A DNA stretch of 64,000 nt, taken from NCBI GenBank assembly GCA_003523055.1, contig DPHC01000008.1, forward strand, positions 3,249-67,248, read 5' to 3'. The notes under the pieces were generated by a model. It saw nothing but the letters and a program-made list of their open reading frames with translations, was not told the origin of the DNA and ran no database searches. The DNA is from Dehalococcoidia bacterium. Its GTDB lineage: Bacteria > Chloroflexota > Dehalococcoidia > Lucifugimonadales > UBA3495. How positions within the stretch are numbered: position 1 is the first letter of the stretch; every line of letters starts with the position of its first letter. Positions 9,638 to 17,544 of this stretch are shown here, in pieces. Position numbers and translations under genes: made by a program.

Positions 9638-10296
9638 TAGCCGTTTCGATGCGCGTAACTGAAAATAATACGTACGTTGAACAACGTGATAGCCTTAGCC
9701 ACGACTGGGCTCAACTATTTAATGCGATATCAGTGACACCAATACTAATACCTAATTTAATTGAGGATCCTACAAAATATTTAAAAGATCTTCCAATATC
9801 TGGATTAATACTAACCGGAGGAGAATCCGTAATAGAGAATGACACTTCAACCCCAATCACTGCGTATAAAAAACGAGATGACACAGAACTTAACCTTTTA
9901 AGTTATGCAAGTGAAAATAAAATACCGGTTTTGGGTACTTGCAGAGGCCTTCAATTAATAAACAGATTTTTTAATGGTAAAAATAGTTCAAGAATAAACC
10001 AAACCCATAGTCACAAAGTAGCATGCAATCATGATATAACAATTCTGACTAATTCAATTATTCCTGATATGTCTAAGCAAATAATTTCTGTAAACTCTTA
10101 CCACGAAGACGGTGTTTTAATAGAAGAAATAAGTTCAGAGCTTAGAGCGTTTGCAACTTGGAATAACGAAACAGTGGAAGGAATATATCATCCCGAATTA
10201 CCCATTTTGGCCATACAATGGCATCCTGAAAGAAATCCTGAAATAACTTCATTAGACGAGAAAATAATCAATCACTGGGTCGAATTATGCAACTGA
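9631..10296 (+). CDS. Class I glutamine amidotransferase-like hydrolase (gamma-glutamyl-CDP-amidate hydrolase, Cj1417-type)
   Basis: 221-residue peptidase C26/GATase1 protein with a complete catalytic triad: Cys104 in GTCRGLQL, and His198 and Glu200 in QWHPE. The C. jejuni homologue Cj1417 releases cytidine diphosphoramidate and glutamate from gamma-glutamyl-CDP-amidate. General relatives hydrolyse gamma-glutamyl amides such as gamma-Glu-GABA. The order glutamine kinase, this hydrolase, then cytidylyltransferase is what points to phosphoramidate rather than putrescine breakdown. The ATG follows GAGGAA and overlaps the kinase gene by 7 bases. The stop overlaps the next start. Confidence 0.8.
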   Translation: MLIAVSMRVTENNTYVEQRDSLSHDWAQLFNAISVTPILIPNLIEDPTKYLKDLPISGLILTGGESVIENDTSTPITAYKKRDDTELNLLSYASENKIPVLGTCRGLQLINRFFNGKNSSRINQTHSHKVACNHDITILTNSIIPDMSKQIISVNSYHEDGVLIEEISSELRAFATWNNETVEGIYHPELPILAIQWHPERNPEITSLDEKIINHWVELCN

Positions 10297-11027
10297 TAAT
10301 ATTAGCTGCAGGCATGGGGTCCAGACTTAAACCCATAACAGATAATGTCCCTAAGGGATTAGTACAAGTTAACGGCAAATCAATACTAGAGTGGCAGGTT
10401 GATATAGCCCGACAGTTGGATATAACCGACATATGCATCGTAACTGGATATAAATCTGAATGCATTGACATACCTGAAACAACTACGATTCATAACCCTC
10501 AGTACAATACCACAAACATGACACATTCTTTATTTTGTGCTCAAGAGTATTTTAAAGATGAATTCGTATTATCATATGGAGACATTATTTATTCTAAAAA
10601 AATTATGGAGAAATTATTAGATTCAAATGCACCAATATCCATAGTTGTTGATGACAATTGGAGATCATATTGGGAGGACAGATTCGATAATCCACTAGAT
10701 GACGCAGAAAGTTTAACAATAGCTAACAACCATATAACATCTATAGGGCAAAAACCAACTAGTTTAAACGATATAGAATCACAATATATAGGATTAATGT
10801 CTTTTAAGAACACAGGAGTGGCCTCATTAGTAGACTCTCATTCCGAGGTTCGCAGACATAATCCTTCTATTGCTCAACACATGTACATGACCGACTTACT
10901 ACAATATATGATAAACAAAGAAATAAATCTCACTCCAGTCCATATTTCTAGTGGTTGGATTGAAATTGATTCATTAAAAGACCTTGAATTAGCTAAAATC
11001 TTGTTACCTAAAATAATTTTGTCATGA
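10287..11027 (+). CDS. Sugar-nucleotidyltransferase-fold enzyme, probable CTP:phosphoglutamine cytidylyltransferase (Cj1416-type)
   Basis: 246 residues. The N-terminal signature LAAGMGSRLKPITDNVPKGL (residues 6-25) is a full nucleotidyltransferase nucleotide-binding loop with the conserved Arg and Lys. VTGY and YGDIIY follow, the latter holding the metal-binding Asp. The length and the short NTMTHSLF-like segment resemble the choline-phosphate/phosphoglutamine cytidylyltransferase group. In the C. jejuni pathway Cj1416 joins CTP and L-glutamine phosphate to make gamma-glutamyl-CDP-amidate. It overlaps both neighbours by a few bases. Family identity is seen; substrate is inferred from the gene set. 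Confidence 0.78.
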   Translation: MQLIILAAGMGSRLKPITDNVPKGLVQVNGKSILEWQVDIARQLDITDICIVTGYKSECIDIPETTTIHNPQYNTTNMTHSLFCAQEYFKDEFVLSYGDIIYSKKIMEKLLDSNAPISIVVDDNWRSYWEDRFDNPLDDAESLTIANNHITSIGQKPTSLNDIESQYIGLMSFKNTGVASLVDSHSEVRRHNPSIAQHMYMTDLLQYMINKEINLTPVHISSGWIEIDSLKDLELAKILLPKIILS

Positions 11028-11827
11028 AAAAAGTTTACAGATCTGAATCCAATATTGATTATTGGAATAGAAGATGGAGTGAATCAGGAACAGATGCTAA
11101 GGCATTCTTAGATCCTAACATATACCCTGTAAAATACTCTAATTTAATAGTACAGGATAAAACCGAATGTTGTTTAGAAATTGGATCTGGGGTCGGAAGA
11201 ATATTAAAGCATTACTTCTATCAAGGATTTAACATAACAGGAATTGAGAGAAGCAACATCGGTGTAGATACTATGCTAGCATCCGATAAAAATTTACCAG
11301 TTCAAATAGGTGATGCTGTAAATTTGCCATACGCAGATTCTACATTCGATAATGTGCTAGCATTTGGAGTCTTTCATAACATTGAAGATGAAGTGGCTCT
11401 AAAAAATAGTATTTCTCAATGCAGTAGGGTATTAAAGCCGTCCGGAAGGTTTTGTATTTCCATCAGACCTGACAACTTAGAAATGAACTTAAATGAATGG
11501 TATTGGAAAATTTCTGGCTATAAAAAACAAAATCATGGAAATGACTCTACTACTTTTCATAGATGGTTGTTCAAAAAAAATGAATTTCAGCGAATCCTAT
11601 CTAACAACAATTTACACACAGTTAAAGTGCATGCAGCTCGCAATGTATCCATACTCTACCGGATAAAATGGCTTAGAACACAAAATAAAGACGAAACCTA
11701 TCTGCGTTCTAATGGATATAAGTTGAATTTCTTAGGAGCATCAATCGATAGATTGATAACCTTCATAATGCCTAACCAATTTTGCAATGTGTTTGTTTTC
11801 ATAGGAGAGAAGCGACCCCAATGGTGA
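11024..11827 (+). CDS. Class I SAM-dependent methyltransferase (candidate phosphoramidate O-methyltransferase)
   Basis: 267 residues with motif I LEIGSGVGRIL (~51-61), the acidic VQIGDA segment and a post-motif NLPYADSTFDNVLAFGVFHNIED, typical of the UbiE/Methyltransf_11 group. It sits between the cytidylyltransferase-like and APS-kinase-like genes of the phosphoramidate set, coupled by ATGA overlap at its 5' end. C. jejuni uses SAM methyltransferases (Cj1419/Cj1420) to convert the phosphoramidate to its O-methyl form. This gene is the best positional candidate for that step, but I cannot show orthology to either. Confidence 0.72.
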   Translation: MKKVYRSESNIDYWNRRWSESGTDAKAFLDPNIYPVKYSNLIVQDKTECCLEIGSGVGRILKHYFYQGFNITGIERSNIGVDTMLASDKNLPVQIGDAVNLPYADSTFDNVLAFGVFHNIEDEVALKNSISQCSRVLKPSGRFCISIRPDNLEMNLNEWYWKISGYKKQNHGNDSTTFHRWLFKKNEFQRILSNNNLHTVKVHAARNVSILYRIKWLRTQNKDETYLRSNGYKLNFLGASIDRLITFIMPNQFCNVFVFIGEKRPQW

Positions 11828-12339
11828 TCTGGATTATTGGGATGCCCGGAGCTGGCAAAACAGCAGTTGGTGCACTACTGTACAAACAAATATCATCTGA
11901 CTACAAAAATACAGTTTTTATAGATGGTGATGATATACGCAATATCATGCTAAATGACTTAGGGCATACTATAGAAGACCGTAAAATAAATGCTACCAGA
12001 ATTCGTAATCTCTGTAAGCATTTAGACAAGCAAAATATAAATATCGTGTGCTCTATAATGTCTATATTCCAAGAAGATCGGGATTGGAATCGCGAAAATT
12101 ATGAATCATATTACGAAGTATTCTTAAACACTCCTTTGGAAATTTTAATTACCCGAGACCAAAAAGGTCTGTACTCGAAAGCTTATGACAATCAAATTAA
12201 AGATGTTGTCGGAATAGATATACCTTTTAATCCACCTACTAATCCTGACTTGATTATAAACAATGACCCTAAAATTATAAATTTACAACAAATAACTGAA
12301 ACGATTTATGACGCTATACAAAAACAATTATCAAAATGA
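11821..12339 (+). CDS. APS-kinase-like protein, probable cytidine diphosphoramidate kinase (Cj1415-type)
   Basis: 172-residue P-loop kinase of the CysC family. Walker A is GMPGAGKT (7-14), the substrate motif is DGDDIR (35-40), and TRDQKGLYSKA (~111-121) matches the conserved APS-kinase KGLY stretch. C. jejuni Cj1415 has this fold and phosphorylates the 3'-OH of cytidine diphosphoramidate. The start is ATG 11821, overlapping the upstream TGA; a longer reading from 11782 would run out of frame through the methyltransferase end and lacks support. With no CysD/CysN nearby, a sulfate-activation role is possible but less likely than the phosphoramidate one. Confidence 0.8.
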   Translation: MVIWIIGMPGAGKTAVGALLYKQISSDYKNTVFIDGDDIRNIMLNDLGHTIEDRKINATRIRNLCKHLDKQNINIVCSIMSIFQEDRDWNRENYESYYEVFLNTPLEILITRDQKGLYSKAYDNQIKDVVGIDIPFNPPTNPDLIINNDPKIINLQQITETIYDAIQKQLSK

Positions 12340-12950
12340 TTATGTACGTTTATACACTTACTAACATACTAAAAAAGAGACAAGACTACATGTACACTCC
12401 CTGGCATGGGAAAGATTTCATAACCGAGTACATTTCGAACAGGAAGCACGCATTGTCAAAGCTAGAAGACAATTATACGACCGCAGTAAGTGAATACGAA
12501 TTAATCAAAGATATAGAATCAACATTACAAATTCAATCAAGTCAAAAAACTCAAAATATAAACACTACCGCTATGTTGCTGGCATTAATTAACAATAATC
12601 TAGAACTCACAGATCATGCATCCGCATTATTTAAAATAGAATCTTTGCTAAAATCATTCGAAGTCAGAAAAAAGATTTACACTAAATACAATGAACTGTT
12701 TAAACCTTTGTCTAAAGAATTCTCAAATTTAGAAAATTATATATTATTTTGTATAGTGTTACTAAAACAATTCACATTAACTAACGAATACAGGTATCTA
12801 AACACTATACTAAAGCTCAATGATCTGATTATATCAACAGGACTTGAGTCAGTAACAAAAACTAACAAGGCATTAATATCATTACTATTAACAAGAGAAT
12901 TATCTTGTATACAGAAACTTCTACAAGAAAGATCCATACAAGATGAATAA
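12336..12950 (+). CDS. Hypothetical protein, predicted mostly helical
   Basis: I do not recognise this 204-residue protein. It is rich in Leu, Lys, Asn and Glu, has no signal peptide or clear transmembrane helix, and reads as helical throughout, with possible coiled-coil heptads around residues 30-60. It is locked into the operon on both sides: its start overlaps the CDP-amidate-kinase-like stop as ATGA, and its end overlaps the formyltransferase start by 8 bases. Such coupling suggests a protein partnering or serving one of these two enzymes. No function is assigned. Confidence 0.6.
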   Translation: MIMYVYTLTNILKKRQDYMYTPWHGKDFITEYISNRKHALSKLEDNYTTAVSEYELIKDIESTLQIQSSQKTQNINTTAMLLALINNNLELTDHASALFKIESLLKSFEVRKKIYTKYNELFKPLSKEFSNLENYILFCIVLLKQFTLTNEYRYLNTILKLNDLIISTGLESVTKTNKALISLLLTRELSCIQKLLQERSIQDE

Positions 12951-13653
12951 GATTAATATCGGGTTATTAGGAGTGGATTCAATACGAACCAGAGCGTATA
13001 TATCTGTGTTAACAAAATTAAATATTACTCTAGAAGAAGCAATCATATTAAGTGGAGGGAAAAGCCATACACCTGAAGTAATCGAAAAAAGTTCTTATTT
13101 CAATAATCAAATTCACTCCATAAAAATGCTTCAAGCTTTAGGAACTCCTATAAATATATTAGAAACTTCAGACATAAATGATACAACAGTAGTTACAGCT
13201 TTAAATCATTCACGCCCTAAGTTATTTATATACTCAGGAAGTGGTGGTTCAATTATTAAAAATAATATTCTATCAACCCAAAAACAATTCCTACACATAC
13301 ATCCAGGCATATTGCCTGAATACCGCGGTAGCACAACTATTTACTATAGTCTTTTAAAAGAAAACAAATGTGGTGCCTCGGGTATAATTCTAGATGAAAA
13401 TATAGATACTGGACCAGTAATTGCTAGCAAAGAATTCCCACCACCAGATAACAGAAAGTCTATAGATTATGAATATGATCCTTATGTAAGATCTGCATTA
13501 TTATCAGACATATTGACTTATTATCTACATAACGGAAGGCTACCTGAAAAAATCAACCAAAACAGAGAAGGTTTTAATTACTACATTATGCATCCACTGT
13601 TAAGACACATTACCATGCTTTCACAAAGTCACCCATCAAATAGCGGAGTATGA
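12943..13653 (+). CDS. Formyltransferase-family protein (sugar N-formyltransferase-like)
   Basis: 236 residues of the methionyl-tRNA-formyltransferase fold. The segment HIHPGILPEYRGSTT (~111-125) carries the catalytic His of the formyl-transfer site, and DENIDTGPV the conserved Asp. The usual Asn two residues before the His is a His here (LHIHPG). Sugar N-formyltransferases use N10-formyl-tetrahydrofolate to formylate amino sugars. Being directly upstream of neuB and neuA, it may formylate an amino group of the nonulosonic acid or its precursor. A housekeeping Fmt is unlikely because of the short length and glycan context. Confidence 0.72.
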   Translation: MNKINIGLLGVDSIRTRAYISVLTKLNITLEEAIILSGGKSHTPEVIEKSSYFNNQIHSIKMLQALGTPINILETSDINDTTVVTALNHSRPKLFIYSGSGGSIIKNNILSTQKQFLHIHPGILPEYRGSTTIYYSLLKENKCGASGIILDENIDTGPVIASKEFPPPDNRKSIDYEYDPYVRSALLSDILTYYLHNGRLPEKINQNREGFNYYIMHPLLRHITMLSQSHPSNSGV

Positions 13654-13654
13654 T

Positions 13655-14695
13655 ATGAATACATTTTACATAGACAACAAATTGGTCGGAGGCAACCGCT
13701 GTTTCATCATAGCCGAAATCGCTCAAGCACATGACGGCAGTTTAGGTACAGCCCACGCATACATAGATGCTGTAGCGAAATCTGGTGCAGATGCCATCAA
13801 ATTCCAAACCCATATTGCTTCAGCTGAAAGCACTCCAGATGAACCTTTCAGAATAAATTTTAGCAAACAAGATGAAACAAGATATGACTACTGGAAAAGA
13901 ATGGAATTCACAGAAAGTCAGTGGGTCGGGCTATATGAACATTGTAATGAAGTTGGCATTACTTTTCTAAGTTCCCCATTTTCAGAGGAAGCCGTTGAAT
14001 TGTTAGATAGCATCAACATGCAAGCTTGGAAAGTAGCATCTGGAGAAATTAGTAACATACCTATGTTAACCAAAATTGCTGAAACAGGAAAGCCAATATT
14101 AATATCAACAGGCATGAGTGATATTGATGAAATTCACGAAACTCTGAATTATTTAACCCCGTATGAGAGCCCTGTCCTGATATTTCAAACGACTACTGCT
14201 TATCCGTGTCCTCCTGAAAAAATAGGTATAAACAATGTTCAATTATATAGGGATTTGTTTAATCTCCCAGTTGGGTTATCTGACCACTCAGGAACTATTT
14301 TTTCAGGTCTAGCCGGAGCAGCTATTGGCATTAACATGCTGGAAATCCACATAACATTCTCCAAACACATGTTCGGCCCAGACGTAACTGCTTCTATAAC
14401 AACCGATGAATTAACGACGCTTGTCACAGGAATTAGATACATAGAATCAATGAAAAATAACCCCGTAGACAAGAATCTAATAGCAGCTGAATTAAAACCA
14501 CTCAGAGAATTATTTGCGAAAAGCATAGTAGCAAAGTCCAATTTACTGGAAGGGCATATTATTACTCTTGCTGACGTTGCATATAAAAAACCTGGGAATG
14601 GGCTATCTCCAGATAGCATATCGCAAATAATTGGTAAACCATTAAACAAACCTGTGAAGACAGATAAACCAATTTTACTAACTGACGTAAATTAA
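13655..14695 (+). CDS. neuB: Nonulosonic acid synthase (NeuB/LegI family) with SAF domain
   Basis: Condenses phosphoenolpyruvate with an N-acyl-hexosamine-type sugar to give a nine-carbon sialic-type acid. The TIM-barrel part begins CFIIAEIAQAHDGSLG and has KFQTH, SSPFSEEAV and VASGE. The antifreeze-like SAF domain covers ~residues 285-346 (SIVAKSNLLEGHIIT). Length 346 aa is standard. SD-like GGAG precedes the ATG. It is followed directly by a CMP-nonulosonate cytidylyltransferase, so the two work in series. Whether the product is neuraminic, legionaminic or pseudaminic type cannot be decided here. Confidence 0.9.
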   Translation: MNTFYIDNKLVGGNRCFIIAEIAQAHDGSLGTAHAYIDAVAKSGADAIKFQTHIASAESTPDEPFRINFSKQDETRYDYWKRMEFTESQWVGLYEHCNEVGITFLSSPFSEEAVELLDSINMQAWKVASGEISNIPMLTKIAETGKPILISTGMSDIDEIHETLNYLTPYESPVLIFQTTTAYPCPPEKIGINNVQLYRDLFNLPVGLSDHSGTIFSGLAGAAIGINMLEIHITFSKHMFGPDVTASITTDELTTLVTGIRYIESMKNNPVDKNLIAAELKPLRELFAKSIVAKSNLLEGHIITLADVAYKKPGNGLSPDSISQIIGKPLNKPVKTDKPILLTDVN

Positions 14696-14709
14696 TTAGA
14701 TATTTAAAA

Positions 14710-15420
14710 ATGAAAGAATTAACAACATTAGCAATCATACCTGCTAGAGGAGGATCTAAATCCATACCCAAAAAAAACATTGTCGACTTACATGGTATAC
14801 CTTTGATAGCACACAGTATAAATACTGCGAAACAAACCTCATTAATAGATAAAACAATAGTAAGCACAGATTCGGAAGAAATCAAAGACATAAGTTTACA
14901 ATTCGGTGCAGAAGTACCTTTTCTCCGGCCAGAAGACATTGCTCAAGACCACACACCTGACCTACCAGTATTTATACATTGCTTAAAATGGTTAGCCCAA
15001 AACCAAGATTATGTTCCAGATTTCGTGATTCATTTACGACCTACTACTCCATTTAGAGACATTTCCGTGATAGAAGATTGTATTAATCTCATGAAAAAAA
15101 ACCTTAACGCAGATTCTTTAAGAGTTGTGACAATGTCCAAAGAACATCCATACAAGATGTGGACTTTCCAACCCTGTTCACTATACTTGAAACCATTATT
15201 AGATTCAGATATAGATGAACCTTACAATCAACCCAGGCAAGCCCTTCCTACAACTTTCTTCCAACCCGGATATATAGACGTAATTAGGACCAATACAATA
15301 CTACAAAAAAACTCCATGTCTGGTGACAATATTCTAGGGCATGTGCTTAAAGACAGCACAATTGTAGATATAGATGACCAATTAAGTTTAGATTTTTCCA
15401 GATTTTTATCTCATGAATAA
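14710..15420 (+). CDS. neuA: Acylneuraminate cytidylyltransferase (first copy)
   Basis: Activates a nonulosonic acid as its CMP derivative. The N-terminal IIPARGGSKSIPKKNI (residues ~8-23) is the CTP-binding signature of NeuA/KdsB-type enzymes. STDSEEI and HLRPTTPFRD follow in the expected order. Length 236 aa matches single-domain NeuA without the C-terminal esterase. It sits 14 bases after neuB and overlaps the next oxidoreductase gene by 8 bases. A second, distinct NeuA lies at about 25.8 kb. Confidence 0.9.
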   Translation: MKELTTLAIIPARGGSKSIPKKNIVDLHGIPLIAHSINTAKQTSLIDKTIVSTDSEEIKDISLQFGAEVPFLRPEDIAQDHTPDLPVFIHCLKWLAQNQDYVPDFVIHLRPTTPFRDISVIEDCINLMKKNLNADSLRVVTMSKEHPYKMWTFQPCSLYLKPLLDSDIDEPYNQPRQALPTTFFQPGYIDVIRTNTILQKNSMSGDNILGHVLKDSTIVDIDDQLSLDFSRFLSHE

Positions 15421-16411
15421 TTTTCAAGATTACTCAAACATAAGTGCTCTGATAGTAGGCTTAGGATCTGTCGGAACAAGACATTTAAATAATTTGAAAT
15501 CCATAGGTGTCAAAAACCTAGGTGTTTACAGATCTCAAAATAATCATACAGTGCAAAATGCAGACCTAGATAATGTAAACATATATTATGACTATAAAGA
15601 GGCATTAGATCACGGGTACTCATCAGTGTTCATTTGCAATCCTACTTCAATGCATATGGAATACGCACTAGAAGCAGCCTATAGTAAATGTAACTTATAC
15701 ATTGAAAAACCATTATCCAATAATTTAAACCATACTGAAGAATTAAAACATTTACAAAGAGCAAACAACTTAGTTGTCGCATTAGGGTACCAGTTTAAAT
15801 TCCATCCAAATCTCAAAGCTATAAAAGAATGGCTAGGCAACAATGCCATAGGCCAGATAGTTCATTGTGCTGCAGATGTAGGCGAATATTTACCTTCATG
15901 GCATCCATGGGAAAACTATAGAGACAGCTATGCTGCCAAAGCTGAACTAGGAGGAGGAGTAGCTCTAACACTCATCCATGAAATAGATTATTTGGAATGG
16001 TTACTCGGAGATCTCACATTGGTATCATCACATGGTGGTACCTCAACAGTGCTGAAAACTGATGTAGAAGATTTCATAACAGCGACATTAATGACACCCA
16101 ATAATACACCCTTGAATTTGCATATTGACTACTTGCAAAATCCTGCTTGTAGAAAGCTAAAAATCATAGGAGAAAAAGGAATAATCGAATGGAATTATTA
16201 CACAGGTACAGCTAATTTAACGATTTCGGGAAATATCGTAGAAACATCCCTCGTGGCAAAAAGCTGGGAAAGGAATACAATGTTTATAGAAACATTAAAT
16301 AACTTCTTACAATGTACTCAAACAATGGAAGAACCGATGTCAAATTTAAATAATTCTAGCCACGGGCTGGAAATCACATTAAAAATAAAAGATTCAATAA
16401 CTCTGTCATAA
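15413..16411 (+). CDS. Gfo/Idh/MocA-family oxidoreductase
   Basis: 332-residue NAD(P)-dependent sugar oxidoreductase. The N-terminal Rossmann fold has ALIVGLGSVGTRHLNNL. The family signature EKPLS (~ residue 100) contains the catalytic Lys, and HEIDYLEWLLG (~ residue 183) supplies the conserved HxxD/E-type site. It follows neuA and overlaps it by 8 bases, so it may oxidise or epimerise a sugar nucleotide, or act on the CMP-activated acid, in the same branch. The specific substrate is not evident. Confidence 0.82.
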   Translation: MNNFQDYSNISALIVGLGSVGTRHLNNLKSIGVKNLGVYRSQNNHTVQNADLDNVNIYYDYKEALDHGYSSVFICNPTSMHMEYALEAAYSKCNLYIEKPLSNNLNHTEELKHLQRANNLVVALGYQFKFHPNLKAIKEWLGNNAIGQIVHCAADVGEYLPSWHPWENYRDSYAAKAELGGGVALTLIHEIDYLEWLLGDLTLVSSHGGTSTVLKTDVEDFITATLMTPNNTPLNLHIDYLQNPACRKLKIIGEKGIIEWNYYTGTANLTISGNIVETSLVAKSWERNTMFIETLNNFLQCTQTMEEPMSNLNNSSHGLEITLKIKDSITLS

Positions 16412-16429
16412 AACTACTGTGAGGCTCTA

Positions 16430-17533
16430 ATGTACGATATAAATTTTTTGCATAAAACAAATACTATAAAAAAAGACCTAATGAATGGCGATTTAACTTC
16501 AAAAGACATTATCTCTTTAGAAAAACAATTCGAAAACCTCCGGTCAAAGAACCCTCATGTCTTTAATATAGAAACTACTAATCACTGCAACATGACATGC
16601 CTCATGTGCCCGCGTACGAGCTTGATGACCCGTCAGGTATCTTGGATAGATGATGAAACTTTTGAAAATGTTCTGGATCAAATGACTCCCCACAACCAAG
16701 ATAATCTAGAAGAATTCTGGGATCATATTAAGACAGAATACGGCATAACTTTTGATGAACATTCAGAAAACGCATTTTATTTCTATGTAGTCTCACGATG
16801 TGTAATACTACATGGATACGGGGAACCTTTAGTAGATAAAAATATAATCAATCGTGTGCAAGCATGTACCGATAGAAATATACCTACATATTTCTCATGT
16901 GTTCCAGCCAATTTATCAGTTGAACGAGCAGAAAGTGTTATGAAAGCAGGGTTAACTGTCATGAAATTATCAATCGACGCTTTAGATGACGTAAACGCTA
17001 AACGAATACGTGGCAGATATAATAATTTTGATAAAGCCTATCAAACTGTTCTAGATGTGATAAAGATGAAAGAAGAGAAAGGATATAAAACCCTAATAGT
17101 GCCAACAATGATAGAACTTAACAGCGGAGAAGATAACAAAGAAATGCAACAACAATTCATAGATATGTGGAAAGGGCTTGATGTTTTTGCTTATGTAAAA
17201 AGCCAGGATAACCGATGGTATTATGAAGAAGACGAAGAATTAGAAAACAAATCCCATTACGCCCAGCAGTACTGTGAATATCCATGGTCTTCAATGACAG
17301 TAATGGCTAATGGTGACGTAGTACCGTGTACTCAAGACTATGACTGCGAAATGAAATTAGGAAATGTTAAAGACCAAAGTTTAGATGAAATATGGAATGG
17401 AGAAAAATATAATTTGCTCAGGGAATGGCATCTAAAAGGAAACTTCCCCAAAAACTTTAAATGCGTTGGCCGCTGTGACCAAACAAAGCTTTACCAAGTC
17501 ATAGACAAAAACACTAAAAAAGCTTCAAAATAG
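16430..17533 (+). CDS. Radical SAM protein with SPASM-type C-terminal iron-sulfur domain
   Basis: 367 residues. The [4Fe-4S]-SAM site is the Cx3Cx2C motif CNMTCLMC (C53, C57, C60) preceded by ETTNH. The C-terminal region has further cysteines in CEYPWSS, PCTQDYDC and CVGRC, in the pattern of SPASM auxiliary clusters, and DGDVVPC-like NGDVVPCTQD. Such proteins in glycan loci carry out radical dehydration, epimerisation or deamination of sugars (for example Spc/AprD4-like chemistry). It stands between the two nonulosonate sets with GAGG and GGAG ribosome sites around it. The reaction is unknown. Confidence 0.85.
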   Translation: MYDINFLHKTNTIKKDLMNGDLTSKDIISLEKQFENLRSKNPHVFNIETTNHCNMTCLMCPRTSLMTRQVSWIDDETFENVLDQMTPHNQDNLEEFWDHIKTEYGITFDEHSENAFYFYVVSRCVILHGYGEPLVDKNIINRVQACTDRNIPTYFSCVPANLSVERAESVMKAGLTVMKLSIDALDDVNAKRIRGRYNNFDKAYQTVLDVIKMKEEKGYKTLIVPTMIELNSGEDNKEMQQQFIDMWKGLDVFAYVKSQDNRWYYEEDEELENKSHYAQQYCEYPWSSMTVMANGDVVPCTQDYDCEMKLGNVKDQSLDEIWNGEKYNLLREWHLKGNFPKNFKCVGRCDQTKLYQVIDKNTKKASK

Positions 17534-17544
17534 AGGAGATCCTC

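Noticed and set aside
9631..10296. Reading the GATase1 gene as PuuD (gamma-Glu-GABA hydrolase)
   Set aside because: Sequence family fits, but no putrescine-utilisation genes are nearby and the flanking genes are the phosphoramidate set.
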